Assembly (NCBI GenBank): GCA_021464525.1
Contig: JADRCO010000679.1
Coordinates: 1-28,355, forward strand
Reading direction: 5' to 3'
Source: Rhizophagus sp. LPA8_4_AMF
Lineage: Eukaryota; Glomeromycota; Glomeromycetes; Glomerales; Glomeraceae
Length of the DNA: 28,355 bases
Position 1 is the first letter of the stretch. Each line of letters starts with the position of its first letter. The notes under the pieces were generated by a model. It did no database searches and had not been told where the DNA came from. It was given only the letters and a program-made list of their open reading frames with translations. Positions 11,685-21,018 of this stretch are shown here, piece after piece. The translations under genes and the position numbers were made by a program.

Positions 11685-12175
11685 TTTTTTTTTTTAAAAA
11701 AAAAAAAGATGGCAGATGACCAATTCTGGAGCGCCAATATGCATTTGTGTTTTCTGAAAATGCATTTTTTTAAAAGGATTATTAATAAATTTTTATTTTG
11801 AACTTGTTATTATCAAGTAAACCCTTACTTAAATTAGATTTTGAAAGTTTTTTAATTGTATAAATTCTTTGTAAAATTATTTAATATATTTAATATATTT
11901 TTTACATGTGTTTATGTTATTGAAATTAATTATTTAATGGTTTGATTTAAAAAATTTATAATAAAACATATTTTTATAATAAATTGACTTTTTTTTCATT
12001 CATTCCTTTTGCGTAATTTCATTGTATGAATAACTTATTCTTATGATTATTCTATTGTTCTATTTGTATTTCTTTATTAGGAACCTGAAACAAATCTATA
12101 GAACTTCTTTACCATACCTTGTTCAAGGGAATCTATTATCAAATTATGAAACATCACTCACTGGTTCGGCCTGAG
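11685..12175 (-). repeat. Interspersed repeat family, copy B, inverted relative to copy A
   Basis: Read on the minus strand, this matches copy A from its T/A core outward: the words TTCAGAAAAC, ATGCATATTGGCG, CAGAATTGGTCATCTG, TTTTTTAAATCAAAC, ATTAAATAATTAATTTCAAT, ATAAAAATATGTT and TATGGTAAAG occur in the same order. Copies A and B therefore face each other across a spacer of about 430 bp and form a large imperfect palindrome. Confidence 0.65.
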
Positions 12176-12753
12176 ACATACAAAATTTTTATATTACAAT
12201 TTTAGATTGAAAATAAAATAATATATATATAATTTAAAATAACATCTATTAACTTAGATCGAATCACATTCTATATCCTTCAAATAAACGTTGTATATTG
12301 GTGATAACCGATATGCACGAAATTTATAACATATTATAAAATTTAATTATCACGCAAAGTTAGTTACAAAATGAATAACAGAAAATTTTCTATCTTCAGC
12401 CGAGTTGCGAAATTTAAAATTTAATCATGTTATCTAATGATTTTGATTTTAATAAACGTTATAATAATTTAGTTAAAATCAATGAACCATAAATTAGTAA
12501 ATTACACATTCTGTTATTCGCATTCTTGAGATTTTAAGATATTTCTTTTATTTAAAATTTCGCGCGAGCAATACAATAGTTAGTAAATTTCTGTGCCAAC
12601 ATACCGTCATTATACACTGCTACTATTAATTATTTCTAAAATAAAATAATTGATCCACCACAAAAATAAGGAAGATTTTTTCTTTATGGACGCTGTATTT
12701 TCAACTGCATATACGACTGTATCATTACAATTAACGTCAATATAATTAATAAT
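12176..12753. other. Gene-free stretch
   Basis: AT-rich. A 61-codon minus-strand frame (12610-12795) runs into the following hairpin and is not supported by any recognisable domain. Confidence 0.5.
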
Positions 12754-12804
12754 AGTTATTGGATGGGGTAATAGATATATCGGTCTATCCCTCATCCAAT
12801 AACT
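12754..12804. repeat. Strong hairpin
   Basis: AGTTATTGGATG at 12754-12765 and CATCCAATAACT at 12793-12804 are perfect inverse copies. Further pairing, GGG with CCC and ATAGA with TCTAT, extends the stem inward around a loop of about eight bases. It could be the centre or end of a foldback element; a weaker inverted pair, GTTCGGTCATTAGGAATA and TATTCCTAATCGACTGAAC, lies just downstream (12813-12925). Confidence 0.6.
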
Positions 12805-13650
12805 GAGTTATAGTTCGGTCATTAGGAATACTGCGGTGACCAATAGGAACTAATGCTACTAATACTGATTTCAATATTGTAAAAATATCGGTCAATAAAA
12901 TCCTACATATTCCTAATCGACTGAACATGAATATCAGATATCACAGTTTGCAGATCCTACGTGACAAATCAGGGGTTATTTATACTGTATCTGGTATGTC
13001 TACATTCATCTCGGGTATGCTCCGAGTTCCGACGTATTTATTAACTCAAATAATGCATTGATGAAAGGGATAACATCTGAAAATTTACCTTACGACTTTC
13101 CTACGTTAGATTATTATCAATATTGATATTACGCTAAACTTTCTAAAAATTTTATTGTAAAACTATTATTGCAACATTAAAGTGATAATTTAATTATAAT
13201 TTATTATTTAAATTATCACTTATATATTTTAATACTGAATTTGCATTGAACTTTTTAAAACCCTACGTTAATTTAATATTAAAAAATTATTTTATTTAAA
13301 CTGAATTTACTTAAGGAAAATTTTGAGATGAATAGAATAGTAAATAAAATGGAAAAATTAATCAAAAGTGATAAGTTACGCAAAAACTAAAAATTTCAAA
13401 ATTAATGCAGCAATAGTAAGGTAAAGAATTCTTTCATAAATTTATGAATCGAATCTTTTTCTTATAAGGAATTATAGCATCACCATTTTTGTTAATATAT
13501 GCATAATACATTTGAAAAATGGTATTTATTGGCTTTTATTGTGAAACATTGTTATGTGATTGTCATACGAATAATTTGTATTGGGGCTAAATTATATTTA
13601 AAGGTACTATGATATTCCAGTCGGTAGAAATCAAAAAAAAAAAAAAAAAT
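12805..13650. other. Upstream region of the F-box gene
   Basis: No gene is seen. GTTTGCAGATCCTACGTGAC near 12948 resembles the starts of repeat copies A and C. Closer to the gene, TATATTTAAAGG near 13592-13603 is a plausible TATA-like element. An upstream ATG at 13609 is separated from the likely start by a run of 17 A. Confidence 0.45.
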
Positions 13651-15135
13651 ATGTCCAATCTTAATAAAGATATACTTTACTTGATATTTGAAAATTTTCA
13701 AGATGATTTAAATACTCTATATTCATGTTCAATAGTAAATAGACTTTGGTGCATAACTGCAATTCCAATTTTATGGAGGAATCCTTGGCTCTATAATAAA
13801 ATTGTTAGAAAAAGAAATCTATTCAACGTTATCGCTTCCTATTTACCTAATAATATAAAAAGTCTATTATCGAATCAAAGAATTGAATTAGCATTTGAAT
13901 CGCCTCTATTTGATTATTTATCTTATGGTAGAAGTATTAATGTAAAGACTATAGATGATATAATATATGATGGTATATATTCAATGGAATCTCATTTATC
14001 TTATAATCAATTTCTTTTATTAAAACGAGAAATTTACCAACTCTTATTAAGTAAATGTTCAAGAGTACAATACCTCGACGTGGTAAACACTGAACATCGA
14101 TTCTCAGAAGCTTATCCACGAATAGAATTACTCACAGAATTAGTCTGTGACACCATAATTAATCCCTCCTACCTTTGCGAATTAGGAAAAATCTGTAAAT
14201 GTATACAGAAAGTTAAAATTATCAATAAATGCGTAAAAGCTAATCATGGAATAGTAGAATTAATCGAAGCTCAAACAAAATTGAAATATTTTGAATGGAG
14301 CGATGAATTTAAACAGGATGGTTTTGAAGAGGATATATATAAAAAAGTATTCTCCATATTAGCAAAAGAAAATAATGTCCTTAATAATTTAAAAGTATTC
14401 TTTTTGTATGTTTATCCATACAATTATACTTCGTTGTTTAAAGAGGTGTTACATAAATTTCATAATCTGAGATCTTTAATAATTAATTGTGATGACCTTC
14501 ATTTCACGAGCGAACAATCAAATAAATTAAAATATTCCAACCTTGAGATCCTTAAGATAGATTATATTAAATTAAATGTAGCTTCAAATATTATTAAAAA
14601 TAGTGGAGGTAATATCAAAGAAATTTTACTAAATAACCAAGATTTTGTTGAACATGAGGATAATTTTTCTGAGGATTCTCTTACATTCATCCGTAAAATC
14701 TATAATTATTGTCCATCTATTAAATATTTATCACTTGCATTATCAGCATCAAATGAACATTTTGCTGAATTTGAAAAATTACTTAAAGTTTGTCAAAATT
14801 TGCAGTCATTATTAATAATTTTTCAATCAGATACTAGTACGTATTATAATACAGTCATAGGAGATAAGTTACTTGATATATTAATTAGTTCTAAAACCAA
14901 CTTAAAAGAGATTAGATTTTTTAATAATTTCATATTTTCTACAAGAAGTTTGAAGAAGTTCTTTGAAAAGTGGAGAGGTCGACCAGCACTTTCCATGCTC
15001 ACATGCAATACAATTTATCAAGTAGATTATTATAAGAAAATATTTACAAAATATAAAAATGAAGGTGTAATTAGAAAATTTGAAATTACATTTGAGGAAT
15101 GTTTGTACTTTGCAGAAACTTATAATTGCAGTTAA
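13651..15135 (+). CDS. F-box and leucine-rich-repeat protein, 494 residues
   Basis: Single intact exon. Residues 1-45 form an F-box-like domain (LNKDILYLIFENFQDDL, then SIVNRLWCITAIPILWRNPW); F-box domains bind Skp1 in SCF ubiquitin ligases. The rest is irregular leucine/isoleucine-rich repeats such as LRSLIINCDDLHF, LEILKIDYIKL and IKYLSLALS, ending in a KYKNEGVIRKFE segment near the C-terminus that is typical of these fungal proteins. Inferred role: substrate receptor of an SCF ligase; substrate unknown. The in-frame ATG at 13609 would add 14 residues including a lysine run encoded by a 17-A tract. The ATG at 13651 begins exactly at the domain, so I choose it. Poly(A) signals follow at 15285 and 15296. 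A decayed relative lies at 22284-22698. Confidence 0.9.
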   Translation: MSNLNKDILYLIFENFQDDLNTLYSCSIVNRLWCITAIPILWRNPWLYNKIVRKRNLFNVIASYLPNNIKSLLSNQRIELAFESPLFDYLSYGRSINVKTIDDIIYDGIYSMESHLSYNQFLLLKREIYQLLLSKCSRVQYLDVVNTEHRFSEAYPRIELLTELVCDTIINPSYLCELGKICKCIQKVKIINKCVKANHGIVELIEAQTKLKYFEWSDEFKQDGFEEDIYKKVFSILAKENNVLNNLKVFFLYVYPYNYTSLFKEVLHKFHNLRSLIINCDDLHFTSEQSNKLKYSNLEILKIDYIKLNVASNIIKNSGGNIKEILLNNQDFVEHEDNFSEDSLTFIRKIYNYCPSIKYLSLALSASNEHFAEFEKLLKVCQNLQSLLIIFQSDTSTYYNTVIGDKLLDILISSKTNLKEIRFFNNFIFSTRSLKKFFEKWRGRPALSMLTCNTIYQVDYYKKIFTKYKNEGVIRKFEITFEECLYFAETYNCS

Positions 15136-15284
15136 GCAATTATTATCAAATCATAACATTATACTTTGTCTTTTCATTTTATTTTTATATTTTTTATCAT
15201 ATCGATTTTTTTTTTATACAGGAAATATTATTACATTTAATATTATTAAATATGTAAAATATGTGTAAAGGTGTAAATTTCTTC

Positions 15285-15301
15285 AATAAAACACGAATAA
15301 A
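15285..15301 (+). promoter_or_regulatory. Poly(A) signals of the F-box gene
   Basis: Two overlapping-range AATAAA hexamers at 15285-15290 and 15296-15301 lie about 150 bases after the F-box stop codon, a normal distance for a fungal 3' untranslated region. Confidence 0.5.
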
Positions 15302-15417
15302 ATTATTTTTAAATATAAAAATGTTAATTTATAAGTTTCGTTTGAACTTTGAACTTAAAATTTTTCGCGATGTTTTTGTTTTCAATTTTTAAGTTAAATG
15401 TTTACACAAGATAAAGC

Positions 15418-16289
15418 CAATCAAAACTCGGATCGACCACCAGGTTTGGGCTGGTGGACGTTAACTTCAAAATAAAGTTGGAAAAAAATAAGTCACCATC
15501 AAAAGGTTTAGTTAAAATATTATCAGTTAAACCACAACATAAATATAAATCGGCTAGAGCTACGATTCATTTAATGAAACAGGAAAGAACTCCGGCCGGT
15601 TTGGTTAACCCGCAGCAAACGTTAATATCAATGTAGATGGTAAAAAAATACTTATTTAGATGGTTCGAAGGCAACACAAAGTTATCTGAAATCAAACAAA
15701 TGTATGCATATATTGCATACAGAAAGATTAAAGATGAACATAAAAAATTGTCTCTCGAGGAACTGGATATTTATGAACTGAAGATTATAACTGGTTTTAC
15801 GCTAAAACAATCATGATTAAAGGAGTTATGCCTATTTTAAAAACGATGTCATTCTTGGAATTGCTATCGAAATGAGTTTAAGGAAGGAGGGACGTGGGTA
15901 AATACCTGAAAGGAAAAAAATTTAACTCGATAATTACTTTGAAAAAGGGCAATGCGTCGCAATTGGAATCTCCGTCTTCGAACGAATTTTCGACAGCACA
16001 ATTGGAATCAAAGGAAAATAATGGAGAACTTGATGAACAAGAGAAAAAACTTGACGAAGAGAAAGTAGTTGATACGATTAATAAATATAGACAAGGTATC
16101 TTGGACGAAAAAAAAAATCGGAATCAGCTAAAAAAGAATCTCTTAAAGAATATACAAGGCCGGAAGAAGTAGTCAAAATTATCCAAGAGAAAGGGAAGAA
16201 GAGAAATAAAGGGAAAGAGGGAAGAGGTCGTTAAAGCAGGTATAGTTAATAGGTTACACGCTTCATTTACCGAACGTCCGTACGTCTAA
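15418..16289 (+). pseudogene. Broken gene of about 280 codons with a ubiquitin-like segment and UIM-like motif
   Basis: A chain of coding-quality frames follows one after another: VDVNFKIKLEKNKSPSKG from 15454, then NVNINVDGKK, then LFRWFEGNTKLSEIKQMYAY from 15654, then NWFYAKTIMIKGVMPILK, then DVILGIAIEMSLRKEG, then GKYLKGKKFNSIITLKKG from 15897, then a lysine/glutamate-rich coiled-coil-like stretch to about 16140, then ESLKEYTRPEEVVKII, and finally GIVNRLHASFTERPYV ending at 16289. The joins are frame changes, several at A runs. The stops seen lie past the point of each shift. Inference: VDGKK..FRWFEGNTKLSEIK looks like a beta-grasp (ubiquitin-like) start, and LGIAIEMSL fits the ubiquitin-interacting-motif pattern. 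No family was identified with certainty. It sits just downstream of, and co-directional with, the F-box gene. GC is higher than in the flanks. Confidence 0.6.
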
Positions 16290-16492
16290 TCGTATCTATA
16301 TATATTTATTAGAAAATGGCCGAAATAGGTGGGAAAAAATTAATCCAAGATATTTTTTTATGTATTAAATATTATTTAGCAATAATCTTTTTATTTATAT
16401 TTTATTCATATTTTATTCATATTTTTTTATTAATGAATTTAATGAATATAATAAATCTTATAATTGTTATAAACAGAAATACCGTTGCTAAA
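16290..16492. other. AT-rich stretch after the broken gene
   Basis: An open frame starting at 16316 (MAEIGGKKLIQD...) becomes a low-complexity hydrophobic run encoded by T-rich DNA. I do not regard it as a gene, although its first dozen codons might be a further remnant of the broken gene upstream. Confidence 0.35.
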
Positions 16493-16550
16493 CTTAACCG
16501 TGGGTATAACAACCACCTGGTTATTTCACCATGTAATAACCATGGTTAAA
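16493..16550. repeat. Palindromic cluster
   Basis: CTTAACCGTGG and CCATGGTTAAAG form an outer stem with small mismatches, and GGTTATT / AATAACC form an inner stem around TCACCATGT. Words of the type GGTTATTACATGG and AACCACCTGGTTA repeat in both orientations. This may be the terminus of a DNA transposon whose transposase tail is the zinc knuckle at 16702-16761. Confidence 0.4.
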
Positions 16551-16701
16551 GCACCATATCTAATTTCACGTGGTTTGCAAAATTTCGTTTTTACACGTTT
16601 TTATTATTTCAATACAAGATTCAATTATCAAAATATAATCAATAATTTTTATTTACTTCTTTATTATTTCTAACTTACATATTCAATAAATAATCTCTAC
16701 A

Positions 16702-16761
16702 TCATTTATTACAATTCTTTTGATAATGACCTAATTCACCACATTTTTTACATTTCGCTGT
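16702..16761 (-). pseudogene. Orphan CCHC zinc-knuckle exon
   Basis: On the minus strand this encodes TAKCKKCGELGHYQKNCNK and a stop. It is an exact C-X2-C-X4-H-X4-C zinc knuckle, as found in retroelement Gag proteins, in the tails of Mutator-like transposases and in some RNA-binding proteins. The codon just upstream is TAG within GGTTGTAG, which also reads as a splice acceptor, so this could be a last exon. No upstream exon could be recognised on the minus strand up to 17250. Most likely it is the C-terminal end of a transposase or Gag fragment. Confidence 0.5.
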
Positions 16762-17251
16762 CTACAACCATATATTAATGATAACATCAAAGAGGGAAAA
16801 AAAGGAAAAAATGAATGCCCACCCGGATATCTTTTTTTAGGTTTTATTTTCATTTTGGCAGCTTGCTTGTGAAGATAGAGATAGATTTTTGTTTTTTTAT
16901 TACTAATCATTCATTTTTGTCTTTCAGTCAGTGGTGTAGCATTTGTGCCAGGTAGATTATTAGTGAATTAATGCAAAAAATAGTACTCAATAATATAAAA
17001 TTTAATAGGTAGTTAGCATAGTAATCATGTAATATAGAATTCGTAATTAAAGCATGTTTACAACGTTGTAAATAATAAATAATTACACATTAACTGCATA
17101 TTTACGAATTACGATAGTAAAATAAGTATGGTGAAATCGTTTTTACAGTAAATTAAAAAAGCATTGTGACGATACATTTTCTCACTTTCATAATGCGTCG
17201 TATAACGCTCAATACCGACGCGCACAAAATATGGAGTTTCTGCAAATTTGA
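16762..17251. other. Gene-free stretch
   Basis: No gene is supported. A CpG-richer patch at about 17185-17225 (GCGTCGTATAACGC, CCGACGCGCAC) and a small palindrome GCAAATTTGAAATTTGC at 17242-17258 abut the start of repeat copy C. Confidence 0.45.
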
Positions 17252-17920
17252 AATTTGCAGATCCTTGGCCGAACACGTAGGCATAATCTTGGCCAAACAT
17301 CACGTGGTGATATTTCCTTTTTCGCGTTTTAACAGTGGATGGAAAGGAATTTCCTTAAGGCTATTCTAGGTATCTAAATGAATTACTCAATAAATGCTGT
17401 ATAACAATGTGATCATCGAGGGCGTATTTCATGAGACTTTTTAAGATATGGAATTCTGTAAAAGGACTAATCAAAAAGTTATTTAAAAAAAAATTATTCA
17501 TTATAAAAATATGTTGTTTATTTTAATCTAATTATGGAATCATTGGTACAAACATATGTGAAACATAAAAATAAACGAATAGATGAATAAATATGTAGCA
17601 AAAAATTTTACAATGAATTTTTACACAATAAAAAAAAAAAAATACTTTTCAAAATCTTTAGTAGGTTAATCAATTTTGCTTGTTTCTAACAGGTTTTAAA
17701 TGATAATTCTAAAAAAAATATTTACACTTTTAAGAACTCCGATGTATGTTGGCGTTTAAGAATTGGTCATATGTCATCTTTTGTGGTTTTATTTAGATAA
17801 ATTTTTTTTTTTAATAAAAAATAAAGAACCTAAATAGGGGCATTTTATCAAAGAAAAGTATTCAATAAATGAACATATTTAGATAATTTATTTATTTATT
17901 TATTTTTTCTCAAAAAAAAA
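17252..17920 (+). repeat. Interspersed repeat family, copy C
   Basis: About 669 bp, similar in length and order of shared words to copy A (10686-11343). It starts AATTTGCAGATCC and includes GGAATTCTGTAAAAGGA, ATAAAAATATGTTG, AACTCCGATGTATGTTGGCG, AGAATTGGTCAT and TTTATCAAAGAAAAG, ending in a TTTATTTATTTATT tract. Short frames on either strand inside it are spurious. Confidence 0.65.
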
Positions 17921-18109
17921 GGAAAAAAATTTAAAAATTTATCACACAATTTGAACTATTCTTCTTTTATTTTTATCATAGTACTATAAATTTCGATAAT
18001 TGTATTGACGATCATAATGATATACAATAACGATGATATATATTTGTGATACAATAATGTGACTTTTCTTTATAATCACGATTATTATGGTTATTTTACG
18101 ACTGCCAGT

Positions 18110-18253
18110 ATGGATGAAATTGAATATCACAGATTTTTTATAATTCAAATTGAAAATTTTAAGAATCGCAAGTAAGTAATCACGAATATGTACTCATATA
18201 AATAAATTGTGATTATATCACGTAGGATAAATTTGCCTATTAAAGTTTTATAA
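18110..18253 (+). CDS. Possible tiny two-exon gene (29 residues)
   Basis: An ATG at 18110 opens MDEIEYHRFFIIQIENFKNR and reaches a strong donor GTAAGT at 18172. A candidate acceptor (CACGTAG) ends at 18225, giving a 54-base intron and a second exon KINLPIKVL with its stop at 18251-18253. Phases fit, but the protein is tiny and matches nothing I recognise, so it may be a coincidence or a stray first exon. Confidence 0.2.
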
Positions 18254-19215
18254 TTATTTAGGTTTTTTTTCTTTGTGAAAAAAATGCGTAATATTTTATG
18301 ACATCATTTTCTTTTTTTTTCTTTTATTAAAGACATTTTTTTTTCTTTGTTAATGTACATTTTTGGACCTGTAATCGGAATTTTAATCCGAAGTTTTTTG
18401 TCCATAAATTTTTCATTCAAAAAATCGATATTTACTAAAAATAAATTCTATTATTATTACGTAAATATCTACAATAATAATACTTTTTTTCATAAAGTCA
18501 GATAAAGCGGAAATTACGCAAGAAATGGAACAAAAGCAATGACGTATTTATTTAATAATATAATTTCTAAAACAATAACTAAATTTTATGTAACACTATC
18601 AGCTATGTAACGTACTTGACGATCTGGACGCGTTTTATGATTAAACACTGTATTGTTCCGTTCAATTTAATTTTTATTGTTTTTTTACGCTCAAAATAGA
18701 AACCGCATGATTGTTAAATATTTTTTTTTTTCTTATAAAAAGGCTTTGAAAATTCCTAGAGAAATGGCAAAATTATTTTAGTATTTTTTTTTACAAAAAA
18801 ATAAACAAAAGAACAGAATAAGAATCAATAAATTACTAAATATGCATATTCATATAAAAATTCATTCTCCTTTAATTCCTATTACTCCTCACTTTAATCT
18901 TAACCTAATTATAAAATCTTCATTTATTTCATTTAAAAATATTTTAAACTCAAAAATTTCAATTTTATTACAAATTATAAATAAAATAAATTATAAATAA
19001 AATTATTCGAATAGCTGGTTTAAATACCATTGCTCATAATTATCGAGCAACTGGATTAATCACCTGACTCTCCATTGCTCAGAATTCACTCTTTTATAAT
19101 CAAATTAATTCATATTGAATCGTTTACACTCCTTTAAATAATCAAAATAATTCAAATAAACGAAGCATTTGAATAATGAATCGTTTAACCTCTTTTTACA
19201 ATTTTCTTTCTTTTA
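18254..19215. other. Gene-free stretch
   Basis: AT-rich, with many T runs. Small hairpins include TCGGA/TCCGA near 18376-18393 and TTGCTC/GAGCAA near 19031-19051. No gene is seen. Confidence 0.5.
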
Positions 19216-19575
19216 ATGTCCTATCATTTACTGAAATCCTAATCCACTTATCCTAACCCCTATCCCGACTTTAATCCTTCATATCCCTATTCCGATAACC
19301 CTATCCTAACCCTTATCTTGCCGTAGTAATTGAATTCAATATAATTGCTGGTTGATGACTTTTAAGTTAAATATAATCATTATATTTATATTAATTAATT
19401 TAAATGGGAATTATTATATATATTTATACATACATATATTATATATATTATTCATATAACAATTATATTTCAAATTCTTAAAAATAACAATAATGAAGGG
19501 AAATTCCCTTTCAAAAAGAGTATCATCCCGAACCCCTATCCTAATCCTTTATCCCGACCCTTATCCCTTATCCCA
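19216..19575. repeat. Two C-rich CCCTA-like islands
   Basis: Two islands, about 19240-19320 and 19527-19575, are runs of degenerate CCTAACCC, CCTATCC, CCCGAC and CCTTATCC words, all with C on the plus strand. They resemble heavily degenerate telomere-type (CCCTAA) repeats or a pyrimidine-rich minisatellite. Between them is plain AT DNA plus AAGGGAAATTCCCTTT (about 19496-19511). Confidence 0.45.
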
Positions 19576-19746
19576 AACCAGGTCTTTAACATTACCTTTA
19601 AAAGTTTGCTCCAGACAATAATTCATATTAATTTCTCAAATTTTAATTTTGTTACATGAATTATTGTACAGAATGGATCAAAGGAAATAATTCTTATTAC
19701 TTTATTAATTTCCTTTAAAATTTAATTAGTTTAATTATTTCACAGG

Positions 19747-19767
19747 ATTATTGTCCAAGACAATAAT
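19747..19767. repeat. Perfect 9-bp stem hairpin
   Basis: ATTATTGTC and GACAATAAT flank a CAA loop. Variants of GACAATAATTC recur nearby (for example near 19614). Confidence 0.5.
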
Positions 19768-19802
19768 TCTTAATTTATAATTTTCCCCCAATTATTATGC
19801 AA

Positions 19803-19827
19803 GAATATTGTGGAAAGGGCAATATTC
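19803..19827. repeat. 8-bp stem hairpin
   Basis: GAATATTG at 19803-19810 and CAATATTC at 19820-19827 flank a purine-rich loop. Like the hairpin at 19747, it belongs to a cluster of AATATTG/AATTATTG inverted words in this segment. Confidence 0.4.
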
Positions 19828-19921
19828 CTGTTCACTCTGAACAATATCCCTATAAAAAATTTTCTGGGGAAAATTTCGATAAATGATCATTTTTCTAAAT
19901 TTTCTAAAAAATTGTTTATAG

Positions 19922-20167
19922 GATATTCCTGAACTTTATTTGAAATTCTTAAATGATCAAAATAATCCAAACTCTATTGTTTTACTTGTAGATTTTAATT
20001 ATCTTGGGGTTGGAATTAGAGAAAAGAAGATTTATTCTGATCTAGATTACAAACTCATATTGAATCTAATTCATCAGTTTGTCAATAGAGCTAAAATATT
20101 AGTGACGTATAACGTAAAAGAAAAAACGATCCATTTAATTCGATGGAATTGTTACTATTCTTTATAG
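19922..20167 (+). CDS. Unidentified 3' exon (81 codons)
   Basis: An acceptor-like TTGTTTATAG ends at 19921, and an open frame follows directly to a stop at 20165-20167: DIPELYLKFLNDQNNP, then IVLLVDFNYLGVGIREKK, then KILVTYNVKEKTIHLIRWN. The alternating strands and helices look like a genuine folded domain. No good donor or upstream exon was found within 400 bases, so this is either the last exon of a gene with a distant start or a fragment. I do not recognise the family. Confidence 0.4.
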   Translation, partial: DIPELYLKFLNDQNNPNSIVLLVDFNYLGVGIREKKIYSDLDYKLILNLIHQFVNRAKILVTYNVKEKTIHLIRWNCYYSL

Positions 20168-20590
20168 AATTTCAGAAACATTCTTTAGTTCATGTTAAAA
20201 TTTATGGACATTGAAATTGATTTTAGTAACGTTGATTTAATTTAGAATATTTAATATTTGAACATTATTATTAAATCAATGTGAGCGATTAAATTTAGAT
20301 TTCTTAATAGTAATGCAAAGTTTTTATTTTAATTTTTGTGTATTCATTCATGACTTAAAATTTAATAAATTTTGAATAATTTATTTATTTATTTATTTTA
20401 AAAATAAAAAATTGTGAAAGTTCTCTATATAATATGAACTAACATGCTGCGTTAACGTAAATAATACATTGTAATTACTAATTTAAAGTCTTTGACTTAA
20501 AAATAAAAAAAAAATTTTATTTGACTTATTGTGAAATGTTTTATTTCTTCTAGAAATTTGAACGGCTAATAATGGAGATCAATTAATTTA
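20168..20590. other. Gene-free stretch
   Basis: AT-rich with no repeats of note beyond TTATTTATTTATTT near 20380-20400. It probably includes the 3' flank of the exon at 19922-20167 and that of the minus-strand fragment which follows. Confidence 0.45.
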
Positions 20591-20889
20591 TTTTTTTCTT
20601 TTAAGATTATTGACAAAATAATGCTATGTAATAACGATAACGCCTTCGTATCATCTAATTCTCTTATATTGATTTCCAATTCACAAGAATATTTATACCT
20701 TCATTCTCTTTTATATGTTCAATTAATATATTCTGTTATTAGGTTACTTACCATTACCGTAATGTCATCCATTGTTATAACATGTTCTATCAAATCTTTA
20801 AAAGCATTTATACGTTCTCCATCACCACCGATGGGATTGATTCCATCTATTTTTTCTTTATATTTAAAATTTTCTTCTTCAAAATTCAT
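20591..20889 (-). pseudogene. Minus-strand coding fragment, probably decayed or a multi-exon gene
   Basis: From an ATG at 20889 the minus strand reads MNFEEENFKYKEKIDG, then NPIGGDGERINAFKDL, then EHVITMDDITVM, and meets a GTAAGT donor at 20751. Downstream in the same frame, past two stops, it reads CELEINIRELDDTKALSLLH and ends KEKNKLIDLHY. Upstream, one frame over, it reads NDVLEKINEF, shifted by one T in a T run. No splice acceptor keeps the frame for the downstream part, so the simplest view is a gene with a frameshift and two stops. An alternative is splicing to TTACATAG (20624), which gives a short HYFVNNLKRKK ending. The family is unknown; the composition is charged and helical. The open frame on the plus strand here is its shadow. 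Confidence 0.45.
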
Positions 20890-21018
20890 TTATTTTTTCT
20901 AAAACATCGTTCTTATTTCTTTTATTTTCGTTGTAAGAAATTAAACGAACTATTACTATTACTATATAAATCCAACATCTTTAATGTTATTATTTCTTTT
21001 TTAATATTTTAAATTATA

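Noticed and set aside
12610..12795. 61-codon minus-strand frame
   Set aside because: It is at chance length and starts inside the hairpin at 12754-12804.
17109..17369. Open frames on both strands
   Set aside because: They overlap the start of repeat copy C and have no homologous open frame in copy A.
20621..20902. 93-codon plus-strand frame
   Set aside because: It is the shadow of the minus-strand coding block ending in DDITVM, which has much more protein-like composition.
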